DNA of 64,000 nt from Pukyongiella litopenaei (GTDB lineage Bacteria > Pseudomonadota > Alphaproteobacteria > Rhodobacterales > Rhodobacteraceae), in the NCBI RefSeq assembly GCF_003008555.2, contig NZ_CP027665.1, forward strand, positions 1 to 64,000. The letters are read 5' to 3'. This document shows positions 8,812-17,637 of the stretch, piece by piece. Below the pieces are notes generated by a model. That model made no database searches. It was given only the letters and a program-made list of their open reading frames with translations, and had not been told where the DNA came from. Within the stretch, counting starts at the first letter, position 1. Every line of letters starts with the position of its first letter. The translations under genes were made by a program, and so were the position numbers.

Positions 8812-10230
8812 ATGCGCCGCCGATTGCGCCCGCAGATGAACGACATGCCGCCGCCCCTGCGCCGCTTTGCGCGGCGCGAAGACGGGGCGATGCTGATCTT
8901 CATCGTCTATGTGCTGGTCATCATCCTGATGGTCACCGGCGTCGGCATCGACCTGATGCGGTTCGAACGGGACCGGGCCGACCTGCAATACACGCTGGAC
9001 CGCGCGGTGCTGGCCGCCGCCGATCTCGACCAGCCCTTGCCGGCCAAGCAGGTCGTGCTGGACTATTTCAACAAGGCCGGCCTGTCGAATGTCATCGATG
9101 CCGACCGGGTGATCGTCACCAAGGGGGTCAACTACCAGAACGTCTCGGCCACCGCAGCGGCAAAGATGACCACGCAGTTCATGCACATGACCGGGGTCGA
9201 CATGCTGAACGTGCCGGCATCGGGCGCCGCCGAGGAACGCGTGCCCAATGTCGAGATCTCGCTGGTGCTGGATATCTCCGGTTCCATGCGCAATTCGGGC
9301 CGGATGACCGCATTGCGGCCCGCCGCCAGGAGCTTTGTCGACATGGTGATGGCCGGCGACGCGCGGCTGAAATCCTCGATCAACCTGATCCCCTATGCGG
9401 GCCAGACGAATCCGGGCCCGTGGATGTTCGACCGGTTGAACGGCCAGCGATACCCGGATATCGAACTGGCCAAAAAGGATGGCGGCACCGAGGAGGGCCG
9501 CTATCCGAACGTGTCATCCTGCCTCGAACTGGGCGCGGGCGATTTCACCCATGCCGGCCTGCCCGCCGCCGCCAGCTATGACCAGGTGCCGCATTTCATG
9601 AACTGGTCGATCGCGTCCTCGGTGATGGACTGGGGCTGGTGCCCGCAGGACCGCAGCTCGATCGTCTATGCCTCGAACGACGAGGACCAGCTCAAGGGCA
9701 TGATCGACACCATGCGGATGCATGACGGCACCGGCACCCAGTTCGCGATGAAATACGCAGTGGCGCTGCTGAACCCGTCGTCGCGCGGCATCTTTGCGGC
9801 GATGGCCGATGACGGCCTGATCCCGGACGGGTTTCGCAATCGGCCCGCCGACTGGGAAGACCAGGAAACCGCGAAATACATCGTGCTGATGACCGATGGG
9901 CAGATCACCGAACAGGTTCGCCCCGATGAAACCATGCACCCGAAAAACCCGACCAGGGAGCTGCTGAACCGATCGTCTGGCGACCGCTACCGGCTCAGCT
10001 CGGCCGGCACCAACGTGTCGCGGTTCTATTCGCAGTGCGACCTGGCCAAGGATCCCGCCCGCAACATCATCGTCTACACCATCGCCTTCGATGCACCGTC
10101 GAGCGCCCGGACGCAGATGCGCAACTGCGCGTCGAGCGATGCGCATTTCTTCGTCGCGGGCACCGATGATATCGACATCGTGTTCGAGAACATCGCCCGC
10201 CAGATCAACCAGCTGAAGCTGGTGAACTGA
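8812..10230 (+). CDS. TadG-like pilus assembly protein with vWA domain
   Basis: A 472-aa protein with an N-terminal TadE/TadG-like membrane anchor (residues 26-48, AMLIFIVYVLVIILMVTGVG) preceded by arginines, then an extracytoplasmic region with a von Willebrand A domain. The metal-site motif DISGSMRNSGR starts at D154. Many Rhodobacterales have such genes near but also apart from the Tad pilus secretion locus. The first gene of three that are stop/start coupled: its TGA overlaps the next ATG. The start at 8812 follows an AGGAAA site; later in-frame ATGs at 8836 and 8845 are possible. No tadA, tadB or rcpA genes are in the window, so whether the trio serves a pilus or another surface structure is open. 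Confidence 0.82.
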   Translation: MRRRLRPQMNDMPPPLRRFARREDGAMLIFIVYVLVIILMVTGVGIDLMRFERDRADLQYTLDRAVLAAADLDQPLPAKQVVLDYFNKAGLSNVIDADRVIVTKGVNYQNVSATAAAKMTTQFMHMTGVDMLNVPASGAAEERVPNVEISLVLDISGSMRNSGRMTALRPAARSFVDMVMAGDARLKSSINLIPYAGQTNPGPWMFDRLNGQRYPDIELAKKDGGTEEGRYPNVSSCLELGAGDFTHAGLPAAASYDQVPHFMNWSIASSVMDWGWCPQDRSSIVYASNDEDQLKGMIDTMRMHDGTGTQFAMKYAVALLNPSSRGIFAAMADDGLIPDGFRNRPADWEDQETAKYIVLMTDGQITEQVRPDETMHPKNPTRELLNRSSGDRYRLSSAGTNVSRFYSQCDLAKDPARNIIVYTIAFDAPSSARTQMRNCASSDAHFFVAGTDDIDIVFENIARQINQLKLVN

Positions 10231-10793
10231 TGTGGCGCCCGGCACAGATCCGGCTCCGGGACCGATTCCGGGCCTGGTTCTGGACTCGCTTTTGGCGCGA
10301 TGACGGGGGCAACTCGACCATCGAATTCGTGCTGACCTTTCCCGCCGTGATGACGCTGATGCTCGCCGGGATCGAATTGGGCATCCTCGCGCTGCACCAT
10401 TCGGCGCTGGAACGCGCGGTGGACCTGACCGTGCGCGACATCCGCCTGGGCACCGGCAGCGCGCCGCAGCATGACGTGCTGAAGACGCTGATCTGCCAAC
10501 GCGCCGGTTTCATCGACGAGTGCGGCGTGAACCTGCGGCTGGAGATGGTCCGCGCCGACCCGCGCAACTGGACCGGGATCGACCCCACGCCCGACTGCAC
10601 CGACCAGTCCGACGAGGTCGCCCCGGTGCGCAGCTTCGTCAACGGGCGGGAAAACGAGCTGATGATCCTGCGCGCCTGCGCCAAGATCGAACCGATGTTT
10701 CCCACCGCCGGGCTGGCCCGGCACATGGTCCTGGACGGCGCCGGGCAGTATGCGCTGGTCTCCACCACCGCCTTTGTGCAGGAGCCCGAGTAG
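10230..10793 (+). CDS. TadE-like protein
   Basis: A 187-aa single-pass membrane protein of the TadE type. It begins with a short basic, aromatic cytoplasmic segment, then the typical GNSTIEFVLTFPAVMTLML signature leading into one transmembrane helix (about residues 31-53), followed by an exported domain with four or more cysteines (for example ICQRAGFIDECGV and RACAKIEP). TadE-like proteins are minor pilins or assembly factors processed at the conserved glutamate region. The ATG overlaps the stop of the vWA gene and its stop abuts the next ATG directly, so the three genes form one translational unit. Confidence 0.8.
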   Translation: MWRPAQIRLRDRFRAWFWTRFWRDDGGNSTIEFVLTFPAVMTLMLAGIELGILALHHSALERAVDLTVRDIRLGTGSAPQHDVLKTLICQRAGFIDECGVNLRLEMVRADPRNWTGIDPTPDCTDQSDEVAPVRSFVNGRENELMILRACAKIEPMFPTAGLARHMVLDGAGQYALVSTTAFVQEPE

Positions 10794-11339
10794 ATGCGCC
10801 CGCTGCTCCGCCGCCTGCGCCGCTTTGCCCGCGACACGCGGGGGTCGGTCTCGGTCGAGTTCATCCTGGCGATCCCGATGCTGATATGGGCCTTCGGTGC
10901 CAGCGTCGTCTATCTCGACGCCTACCGGCAAAGCTCGGTCAACCTCAAGGCCGCCTATACGATCAGCGACCTGATCTCGCGTGAAACCGGCGCGGTGAAC
11001 GACACCTATATCGACGCCATGCTGTCGCTGCTGCACCTGCTGACCGCCGCCGAAGATCCCTCCACCCTGCGGATCACCATCATCCGCTGGGACCAGGACC
11101 AGGGCCGTTACCATGTCGACTGGTCCGCGAACCGGGGGTTCCTGTTCGCCCATGACGACGTGACGGTGATGGCGATCGAGGACCGGCTGCCGGTTCTGCC
11201 CGATGGCGAACGGGTCATCCTGGTCGAAACCAGATACCGCTATGACCCGCTGTTCAACGTGGGGCTGGGGGTGATCGACCTGGACAATTTCGTGTTCGCG
11301 CGGCCCCGCTTTGCGCCTCAGGTGGTGTGGGGGTCGTGA
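10794..11339 (+). CDS. TadE/TadG-like protein
   Basis: A 181-aa protein with the same architecture as its upstream neighbour: basic N-terminus (LLRRLRRFARDTRG), the SVSVEFILAIPMLIWAFGAS signature and a single helix, then an exported domain of about 140 residues without cysteine pairs. The ATG follows the previous stop with no gap. The last 22 bases overlap the end of the convergent membrane-protein gene on the other strand. Role is inferred from the TadE-like N-terminus and the two neighbours only. Confidence 0.78.
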   Translation: MRPLLRRLRRFARDTRGSVSVEFILAIPMLIWAFGASVVYLDAYRQSSVNLKAAYTISDLISRETGAVNDTYIDAMLSLLHLLTAAEDPSTLRITIIRWDQDQGRYHVDWSANRGFLFAHDDVTVMAIEDRLPVLPDGERVILVETRYRYDPLFNVGLGVIDLDNFVFARPRFAPQVVWGS

Positions 11340-11839
11340 TCCCCGCCAGAGTGATCGCGTTCCGCCAGCATCGCGGCCAGCATCTCGGACATCATCTTGG
11401 TCTGCCGCGCCGGCGTGACCCCGCCGACGCCGACCCGCCGGCCCATGCGCCACCAGAGCCCCGGACGCCAGCGGCGCGACCCGGGTTGGCGGGTGCGCAA
11501 CAGGAACCCGTTTGAGGGCTTGAGGGCAAAGAACCCGCGATCCACCGCCTCGATCTCGGCGACCAGCGCAATGGTCTCGCCGCCGGTCTCGCGCAGTTCG
11601 GTCATCGTCAGTTCGATCCGGCTGCCGGTGGCCCGGCGCATCCGTTCGGCGACCCAGAGCGCCGCCAGCCCGGTCGCGATCAGGAAGGCCTGCCAGCCCG
11701 GCGCGGGCGGTGTCGCCAGCGCGACATAGATCACCAGCCCGCCGATGACGGTCAGCATCGCCACGCCCAGCCAGCGGCGCGGCGCCGATACGCCGACCTC
11801 GGCCAGCACGACCTGGGTGGGTTCGTTTCCGTTCGCCAT
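11318..11839 (-). CDS. Two-helix membrane protein of unknown function
   Basis: A 173-aa protein starting at the ATG at 11839 (MANGNEPTQVVLAEVG). It has two predicted transmembrane helices (about residues 24-42 and 48-65), then a cytoplasmic stretch resembling a small PH-like or photosynthetic-complex-assembly-type fold (IELTMTELRETGGETIALVA), and a charged C-terminus ending in an HDPHTT tail. I do not recognise the family. It is convergent with, and overlaps by 22 bases, the TadE-like gene. Longer readings from upstream codons would enter the divergent ABM gene's promoter. Confidence 0.7.
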   Translation of the reverse strand: MANGNEPTQVVLAEVGVSAPRRWLGVAMLTVIGGLVIYVALATPPAPGWQAFLIATGLAALWVAERMRRATGSRIELTMTELRETGGETIALVAEIEAVDRGFFALKPSNGFLLRTRQPGSRRWRPGLWWRMGRRVGVGGVTPARQTKMMSEMLAAMLAERDHSGGDHDPHTT

Positions 11840-11972
11840 GGCCCGTGCCGCATACCGGCTCGCCGGTGCGGCCGCAAGCGCCATGGGCCCGGCACATCCA
11901 CCCATTGCCGCCCCGCCGCCCTCCTGCCCGGAATGTGCTAGACTGCGCCATCCCGACAAAAGGAGTTTCACG

Positions 11973-12269
11973 ATGATTGTCCGAATTTTCCGGGTGCGCG
12001 CCCGCGAAGGCCGGGTCGACGAGTTCCGCAGTTTCTTCACCGAAACCGCCATCCCGCTGATGCGGCGTCAAAGCGGCCTGACAACGCTGATCCCCGGCCT
12101 GCCACGGCCCGAAACGCCGCGCGACTTTTCGATGGTCATGGTCTGGAACAGCGTCGAGGCGCTGGCCGCCTTTGCCGGCGACGACTGGCGGCAGCCGCAT
12201 ATCGACCCGGCCGAGGCCGAGATCGTCGAGGACCGCTGGCTGGATCACTACGACCTGGCCGAAACCTGA
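11973..12269 (+). CDS. ABM (antibiotic biosynthesis monooxygenase) domain protein
   Basis: A 98-aa protein made of a single ferredoxin-like ABM fold: MIVRIFRVRAREGRVDEF at the start and MVMVWNSVEALAAFAGDDW in the second half. Such proteins act as small cofactor-free monooxygenases or as heme/quinone-binding stress proteins; the substrate cannot be deduced. The ATG at 11973 has an AGGAG site at the right distance. It ends three bases from the end of the convergent TetR gene. Confidence 0.8.
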   Translation: MIVRIFRVRAREGRVDEFRSFFTETAIPLMRRQSGLTTLIPGLPRPETPRDFSMVMVWNSVEALAAFAGDDWRQPHIDPAEAEIVEDRWLDHYDLAET

Positions 12270-12272
12270 TCC

Positions 12273-12860
12273 TCAGCCGGCGACCGCGCGGCGCACCATG
12301 TCCCAGTAGATCTGTTCGACCTGCTCGAGCGTCAGCCGGCCCTCGGCGCGATACCAGGTGTTGATGCCGTTCAGCATCCCGATCAGCGCCAGCGTCGCCA
12401 CCTTGGTGTCGGCGACGGTGAACGTCCCGTCCCCGACCCCGTCGCGCAGGATCGCCTCGAGCCGGTCTTCGTAGCTGCGGCGCAGCGCCTCGATGGTCTC
12501 GAAGTTCCCCGGGTCGAGATTGCGCAGCTCCATATAGGCGATGAAGACCGCGTCCTGCCGTTCGAGATGGAACCGGATATGGAACCGGGTGAACGCGCGC
12601 AACCGCTCCAGCGGGTCGGCCTGCCGCGGTTCGGCGTCGAGTGCCGCCAGCAGGTCCTCCATGTGGGCCTGCATCAGGTCGAACAGCAGGCTCTGCTTGT
12701 CTCGCGTGTAATTGTAGAGCGCCCCGGCCTGCACCCCCACCGCGCCCGCGATCCGCCGCATCGACACCGCCGCATAGCCGTGCCGGGCAAACAGGTCCTG
12801 CGCCGCGGCGCGGATGCGCGGACCAGTGATGTCGGAATGCGATCCTGTCGTGCGGGCCAT
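12273..12860 (-). CDS. TetR/AcrR family transcriptional regulator
   Basis: A 195-aa repressor-type regulator. Residues about 10-57 form the TetR DNA-binding domain (RIRAAAQDLFARHGYAAVSM, then the recognition segment VGVQAGALYNYTRDKQSL), and the remainder is an all-helical ligand-binding and dimerisation domain. A near-adjacent palindrome at 12873-12890, 12 bases upstream of the start, is the expected autoregulatory site. The divergent gene encodes a small lipoprotein and the convergent one an ABM protein. The ligand is unknown. Confidence 0.92.
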   Translation of the reverse strand: MARTTGSHSDITGPRIRAAAQDLFARHGYAAVSMRRIAGAVGVQAGALYNYTRDKQSLLFDLMQAHMEDLLAALDAEPRQADPLERLRAFTRFHIRFHLERQDAVFIAYMELRNLDPGNFETIEALRRSYEDRLEAILRDGVGDGTFTVADTKVATLALIGMLNGINTWYRAEGRLTLEQVEQIYWDMVRRAVAG

Positions 12861-12872
12861 GACGACAGGCTA

Positions 12873-12890
12873 TCTGAACATCCGTTCAGA
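12873..12890. promoter_or_regulatory. Candidate TetR operator
   Basis: TCTGAACATCCGTTCAGA has 7-base perfect arms (TCTGAAC/GTTCAGA) around a 4-base centre. It lies immediately upstream of the TetR start and in the promoter region of the divergent lipoprotein gene. Spacing and symmetry fit TetR dimers, which often read TGAAC-N4-GTTCA sites. Confidence 0.6.
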
Positions 12891-12966
12891 AAAAACCCCG
12901 TCTTGCACCCTTTCGGCAACCGGGCGACATTGGGGGCCATTTGCCCATCCGGAACCGTCCCAGCCC

Positions 12967-13299
12967 ATGTCTCGCCTTTCTCGCATCGCCCCGGCCCGCT
13001 GCCTGCCATTCCTGGCCCTGGCGGTCGTGGCGGTCGTGGCAGGATGCACCGAGATCCCCGAGCTTGATGCCACCCTGTCGCCACAGCTGGAACAGGCGGA
13101 TTACCCGGCGCTGATCCCGCTGGACGATTCGCTCTTCGAGCATCCCGAACCCCGCGACGAGGCGCGCGAGCTGCAGCAGGGGCTGGACGCGCGCAGCCGC
13201 CGCCTGCACGACCGGGCACGGGCGCTGCAGGGCCCGGTGGTGGACGACGCCACCCGCGACCGGATGGCCGAGGGCGTGACGCCGCCGGTCTCCGGCTAG
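12967..13299 (+). CDS. Small lipoprotein of unknown function
   Basis: A 110-aa protein with a lipoprotein signal: basic start, hydrophobic core, and lipobox VAGC with the lipidated cysteine at residue 27. The mature part (TEIPELDATLSPQLEQADYP and onward) is acidic and rich in arginine and leucine near the C-terminus, suggesting a short helical region (EARELQQGLDARSRRLHDRA). It is divergent from the TetR gene and could share its operator. I do not recognise a family beyond a conserved lipoprotein. The ATG at 12967 is chosen because it places the signal peptide at the N-terminus; the ribosome site is weak. Confidence 0.75.
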   Translation: MSRLSRIAPARCLPFLALAVVAVVAGCTEIPELDATLSPQLEQADYPALIPLDDSLFEHPEPRDEARELQQGLDARSRRLHDRARALQGPVVDDATRDRMAEGVTPPVSG

Positions 13300-13390
13300 C
13301 CGCGCGCGCCCGGCGGCTCCGCGTTGCACCGGCCGCGCGAACCGGATAAGCCACCCGGAACGAGACATCCCTGACAAGAAGGACAGGAAC

Positions 13391-14677
13391 ATGGCTGCAC
13401 CTCTGCGCCTCGGTATCGCGGGGCTGGGCACGGTCGGCGTCGGTGTGCTGCGCATCCTGCGGCGGCAACAGGCGCTGCTGGCCGCGCGGACCGGCCGCGA
13501 GATCAGCGTCTCGGCCATCTGTGCGCGCGACCGCCGCAAGGATCGCGGCATATCGCTGACCGCCCATGACTGGGAAGACGACCCGGTCGCTCTCGCCCGG
13601 CGCGACGATGTCGACGTGTTCGTGGAACTCATGGGCGGATCGGACGGCCCCGCAAAGGCCGCGACCGAGGCGGCGCTCGACGCGGGCAAGGATGTGGTGA
13701 CCGCCAACAAGGCGCTGCTGGCGATGCACGGGCAGGCGCTGGCCGAACGGGCCGAAAACTCCGGCCGCACCATCCGCTACGAGGCGGCGGTGGCCGGCGG
13801 CATCCCGGTGATCAAGGCGCTGACCGAAGGTCTCGCGGCCAACGAGGTGACGCGGGTGATGGGGGTGATGAACGGCACCTGCAACTATATCCTCACCCGC
13901 ATGGAAAACGCGGGCCTGCCCTATGACGAGGTGTTCCGCGAGGCCGATGCGCTGGGCTATCTCGAAGCGGACCCGACGCTGGACGTGGGCGGCATCGACG
14001 CCGGTCACAAGCTGGCGATCCTGTCGGCGATCGCCTTTGGCGCGCGACCCGATTTCGACGGCATCGAGATCGAGGGCATCGAACGGGTGTCGATCGACGA
14101 CATCCGCCATGCCGCCGACATGGGCTATCGCATCAAGCTGCTGGGCGTGACCCAGCGCACCGGCCGCGGGCTGGAACAGCGGATGCAGCCCTGCCTCGTG
14201 CCCGCATCATCGCCGCTGGGGCAGCTCGAAGGCGGCACCAACATGGTGGTGATCGAGGGCGACGCCGTCGAACAGGTGGTCCTGCGCGGCCCCGGCGCGG
14301 GCGAAGGCCCGACCGCCAGCGCGGTGCTGGGCGATGTGTGCGACATCGCCCGCGGCCTGCGGCTGCCGACCTTCGGCCAGCCCGCCGCATCGCTGCAGGA
14401 CCTGCCGCGCGCCAGCACCGGGCTGCCCGCGCCCTATTACCTGCGCATGGCGCTGGACGACAAGCCGGGCGCCATGGCCAAGGTGGCCTCGGTCCTGGGT
14501 GACGCGGGGATCTCGATCGACCGGATGCGCCAATATGCCCATTCCGACGACACCGCCCCGGTTCTGATCGTCACCCACAAGACCACGCGCAGCGCGCTGG
14601 ACCTGGCGCTTGCGGCGATGGAACAGACCGGCGTCGTGGCCACGCGCCCTGTCGCCTTGCGCATCGAACATCTGTAA
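13391..14677 (+). CDS. hom: Homoserine dehydrogenase
   Basis: A 428-aa enzyme that reduces aspartate semialdehyde to homoserine, the branch point towards methionine and threonine. It has the N-terminal nucleotide-binding loop (GIAGLGTVGVGVLRIL), the catalytic domain with AGGIPVIKALTEGLAANEV and NGTCNYILTRME, and a C-terminal ACT domain from about residue 350 (PYYLRMALDDKPGAMAKVAS) for allosteric control by an amino acid. The start follows an AGGACAGG site. glpX follows 37 bases downstream on the same strand, an arrangement also familiar from other Rhodobacterales. Confidence 0.97.
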   Translation: MAAPLRLGIAGLGTVGVGVLRILRRQQALLAARTGREISVSAICARDRRKDRGISLTAHDWEDDPVALARRDDVDVFVELMGGSDGPAKAATEAALDAGKDVVTANKALLAMHGQALAERAENSGRTIRYEAAVAGGIPVIKALTEGLAANEVTRVMGVMNGTCNYILTRMENAGLPYDEVFREADALGYLEADPTLDVGGIDAGHKLAILSAIAFGARPDFDGIEIEGIERVSIDDIRHAADMGYRIKLLGVTQRTGRGLEQRMQPCLVPASSPLGQLEGGTNMVVIEGDAVEQVVLRGPGAGEGPTASAVLGDVCDIARGLRLPTFGQPAASLQDLPRASTGLPAPYYLRMALDDKPGAMAKVASVLGDAGISIDRMRQYAHSDDTAPVLIVTHKTTRSALDLALAAMEQTGVVATRPVALRIEHL

Positions 14678-14714
14678 CCTCGATCACAGAACAGCATTTC
14701 CGAAGGAGTAATTC

Positions 14715-15689
14715 ATGCCCGCAACCGTCGAATTCCATGATCGCATGTTGTCGCTGGGCCTGGCCCGTGTCGCGGAACAGGCCGCGCTCGCCTCGGCCTC
14801 GCTGGTCGGGCGCGGGGACGAAAAGGCCGCCGACCAGGCCGCCGTCAATGCCATGCGCGAACAGCTCAACCTGCTCGACATCGCCGGGGTCGTGGTGATC
14901 GGCGAAGGCGAACGCGACGAGGCGCCGATGCTGTTCATCGGCGAAGAGGTCGGCACCGGCAACGGCCCCGGCGTGGACATCGCGCTGGATCCGCTGGAAG
15001 GCACCACGCTGACCGCCAAGGACATGCCCAATGCGCTGACCGTGATCGCCATGGGGCCGCGCGGGTCGATGCTGCATGCCCCCGATGTCTACATGGAAAA
15101 GGTCGCGATCGGCCCGGGCTATCCGCAGGGGCTGGTCACGCTGGACATGCCGCCGGCGACACGGGTGTCGGCGCTGGCGACCGAAAAAGGCTGTTCCCCG
15201 GCCGATATCACCGTCTGCATCCTCGAACGACCGCGCCACGAGGACATGATCGCCGAGGTTCGCGCCACCGGCGCCGCGATTCGCCTGATCACCGATGGCG
15301 ACGTGGCCGGCGTCATGCATTGCGCGGAAAGCGAACTGACCGGCATCGACATGTATATGGGGGCCGGTGGCGCCCCCGAGGGCGTTCTCGCCGCCGCGGC
15401 GCTGAAATGCATGGGAGGGCAGATCGAGGGCCGGCTCCTGTTCCGCAACGACGATGAAAAGGTCCGCGCCGCCAAGGCGGGCATCACCGATCTCGACCGT
15501 GTCTATGCGCGTGACGACATGGTTTCGCAGGATGTGATCTTTGCCGCGACCGGCGTGACCAACGGCACCCTTCTGCCCGGAATCCGCCGCGAACCCGGCT
15601 GGCTGACGACACAGACCCTGCTGATGCGCTCGAAGACCGGTTCGGTGCGCCGGATGGAATATCGCAGCCCGGTCTCCGATCCACGCTGA
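14715..15689 (+). CDS. glpX: Class II fructose-1,6-bisphosphatase
   Basis: A 324-aa GlpX-type phosphatase that makes fructose 6-phosphate in gluconeogenesis. The family signatures are present: VVVIGEGERDEAPMLFIGEE with the metal ligands, DPLEGTTLTAKDMPNALTVI with the catalytic DPxEGT motif, and ITDGDVAGVM. Length is normal for the class. A strong AAGGAG site precedes the ATG. It sits between hom and recJ, with a hairpin element just downstream. Confidence 0.96.
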   Translation: MPATVEFHDRMLSLGLARVAEQAALASASLVGRGDEKAADQAAVNAMREQLNLLDIAGVVVIGEGERDEAPMLFIGEEVGTGNGPGVDIALDPLEGTTLTAKDMPNALTVIAMGPRGSMLHAPDVYMEKVAIGPGYPQGLVTLDMPPATRVSALATEKGCSPADITVCILERPRHEDMIAEVRATGAAIRLITDGDVAGVMHCAESELTGIDMYMGAGGAPEGVLAAAALKCMGGQIEGRLLFRNDDEKVRAAKAGITDLDRVYARDDMVSQDVIFAATGVTNGTLLPGIRREPGWLTTQTLLMRSKTGSVRRMEYRSPVSDPR

Positions 15690-15711
15690 CGCCGCGCCCG
15701 CATCCGGCGTC

Positions 15712-15744
15712 GGAGCCTCCGGCGGGGATATTTATGGCAAGAGG
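15712..15744 (+). repeat. Rhodobacterales-type CTCCGGCGGG hairpin element, copy 2
   Basis: Reads GGAGCCTCCGGCGGGGATAT then TTATGGCAAGAGG on the plus strand, starting 22 bases after the glpX stop. CTCC can pair with GGGG using one G-T pair, and an AT-rich stretch follows. It matches the copy at 5671-5713 over GGAGCCTCCGGCGGG and again at GGCAAGA. Position suggests a terminator or attenuator between glpX and recJ. Confidence 0.6.
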
Positions 15745-15793
15745 ACGGGGCCGGTCCGTCAGCGGGCGGGCCGGTGCCGCAGGGAGGGGCCGG

Positions 15794-17539
15794 ATGAGTT
15801 TTCTGGGTGTCGATGCGTCGCTGACCAAACGCCGTTGGGTCGGCCCGTCGATCGAAACCGACCGCGCGGCCGAGGCGCTGGCCCAGGAGACCGGCCTGCC
15901 CCGGCAGCTGTGCCAGGTGCTGGCGCGCCGGGGGGTGGCGGCGGCCGAAACCGAGGCGTTCCTGGCCCCGACGCTGAAGGACCTGCTGCCGGATCCGCGC
16001 AGCCTGATGGACATGGAAACCGCCGCCGCGCGCGTGGTCGACGCGGTCCGGAAACGGCAGAAGATCGCGGTCTTTGCCGATTATGACGTGGATGGCGGGT
16101 CGAGCGCAGCGTTGCTGCTGGTCTGGCTGCGCGGGCTGGGCATGGATGCGACATTGTATGTGCCCGACCGGATCGACGAAGGATATGGCCCCAACGAACC
16201 CGCGATGCGAGAGCTGGCGGCGGCGCATGATCTGGTGATCTGCGTCGATTGCGGCACCCTGAGCCACGGGCCGATTGCCGCGGCGCAAGGCGCGGACGTG
16301 GTCGTTTTGGATCATCACCTGGGCGGCGAAACCCTGCCCCCCGCGCATGCGGTGGTGAACCCCAACCGTCAGGACGAGAGCGGCGATCTCGGTCATCTCT
16401 GCGCCGCGGCGGTCGTGTTCCTGATGCTGGTCGAGGCGCGGCGGCAGATGCGCGTCGCGGACCTGGGTGACGGGCCCGACCTGATGGCGCTGCTTGACCT
16501 GGTGGCGCTGGCCACGGTGGCCGATGTCGCCCCGCTGACCGGCGTCAATCGCGCCTTCGTCCGGCAGGGGCTGCGGGTGATGGCCCGCCGCGACCGGCCG
16601 GGGCTGCGCGCGCTGGCGGACGTGGCGCGGATGAACACCGCCCCGGCCCCGTATCACCTGGGGTTCCTGCTGGGACCGCGCATCAATGCGGGCGGACGGA
16701 TCGGGCGGGCGGATCTGGGCGCGCGGCTGCTGGCCACGGCGGACGAGGCCGAAGCGCAGGCACTGGCCGAACGGCTGGACATGCTGAACAGCGAACGCCG
16801 GGAAGTCGAGGAAACGGTGCGCGCCGCCGCCCTCGCCCAGGCCGAGGCGCGCGGGCTCGACGCGCCGCTGGTCTGGGCCGCGGGCGAAGGCTGGCACCCC
16901 GGGGTGGTCGGCATCGTCGCCTCGCGCCTGAAGGAAACCGCGCATCGCCCGTCCATCGTGATCGGGATGGACGGTGAGATCGGAAAGGGCTCGGGGCGGT
17001 CGGTTTCGGGGATCGATCTGGGCGCCGCGATCCAGCGGCTGGCGTCGGAAGGCTTGCTGCTCAAGGGTGGCGGCCACCGCATGGCGGCAGGTCTGACCGT
17101 TGCCCGCGACAGGCTGGAGCCCGCCATGGAGCGGCTCGCCGAGCTGCTTGCACGGCAGGGCGCCGACCGTCTCGGACGGGCCGACCTGAAGCTGGACGGT
17201 TTGCTGGCACCGGGCGCGGCGACGACGGAACTGATCGATCGGATGGAACAGGCCGGGCCGTTCGGCGCGAGCGCCCCTGCCCCGCGTTTTGCGCTGCCCG
17301 ACCTTGCGATCGGCCATGCCCGCCGCGTCGGCGAAAGCCACCTGAAACTGACGCTGAAGGATGGCCAGAGCGGGCGGATCGACGCCATCTGCTTTGGCGC
17401 ATATGACAGCGCCCTCGGGCCTGCGCTCGAGAAGCACGGGGGCGCGCGATTCCACTTTGCCGGTCGTCTGGAAATCAATGACTGGGGCGGCAGAAGGTCT
17501 GCGCAGCTGCGTCTGGAGGACGCGGCACCGGCCGCCTGA
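15794..17539 (+). CDS. recJ: Single-stranded-DNA-specific exonuclease RecJ
   Basis: A 581-aa 5'-3' exonuclease acting on single-stranded DNA in recombination and mismatch repair. It contains the DHH phosphoesterase motifs (VFADYDVDGGSSAALLL, VICVDCGT, VVVLDHHLGG) and the DHHA1 domain with GGHRMAAGLTVARD, followed by the C-terminal OB-like domain (LKLTLKDGQSGRIDAICF). The ATG at 15794 is preceded by a GGGAGGGG ribosome site; the longer frame from 15734 would include the upstream hairpin element. A short hairpin GCGGAA-TT-TTCCGC follows at 17557-17570 but has no T-run. Confidence 0.96.
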   Translation: MSFLGVDASLTKRRWVGPSIETDRAAEALAQETGLPRQLCQVLARRGVAAAETEAFLAPTLKDLLPDPRSLMDMETAAARVVDAVRKRQKIAVFADYDVDGGSSAALLLVWLRGLGMDATLYVPDRIDEGYGPNEPAMRELAAAHDLVICVDCGTLSHGPIAAAQGADVVVLDHHLGGETLPPAHAVVNPNRQDESGDLGHLCAAAVVFLMLVEARRQMRVADLGDGPDLMALLDLVALATVADVAPLTGVNRAFVRQGLRVMARRDRPGLRALADVARMNTAPAPYHLGFLLGPRINAGGRIGRADLGARLLATADEAEAQALAERLDMLNSERREVEETVRAAALAQAEARGLDAPLVWAAGEGWHPGVVGIVASRLKETAHRPSIVIGMDGEIGKGSGRSVSGIDLGAAIQRLASEGLLLKGGGHRMAAGLTVARDRLEPAMERLAELLARQGADRLGRADLKLDGLLAPGAATTELIDRMEQAGPFGASAPAPRFALPDLAIGHARRVGESHLKLTLKDGQSGRIDAICFGAYDSALGPALEKHGGARFHFAGRLEINDWGGRRSAQLRLEDAAPAA

Positions 17540-17637
17540 CCAGGTCTACCGCCGATGCGGAATTTTCCGCCCGTGGCCTGCACTTTTTGGCTTGCGCCCT
17601 GCGCCGCGATTGCCTAATGAACCGCTCACCACAGCGT

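Noticed and set aside
10074-12248. A 724-codon minus-strand frame spanning the TadE-like genes
   Set aside because: It crosses three well-supported genes and a divergent promoter; no family features.
15503-17455. A 650-codon minus-strand frame antisense to recJ and the end of glpX
   Set aside because: It has antisense-type composition and no recognisable motif; recJ motifs on the plus strand are complete.
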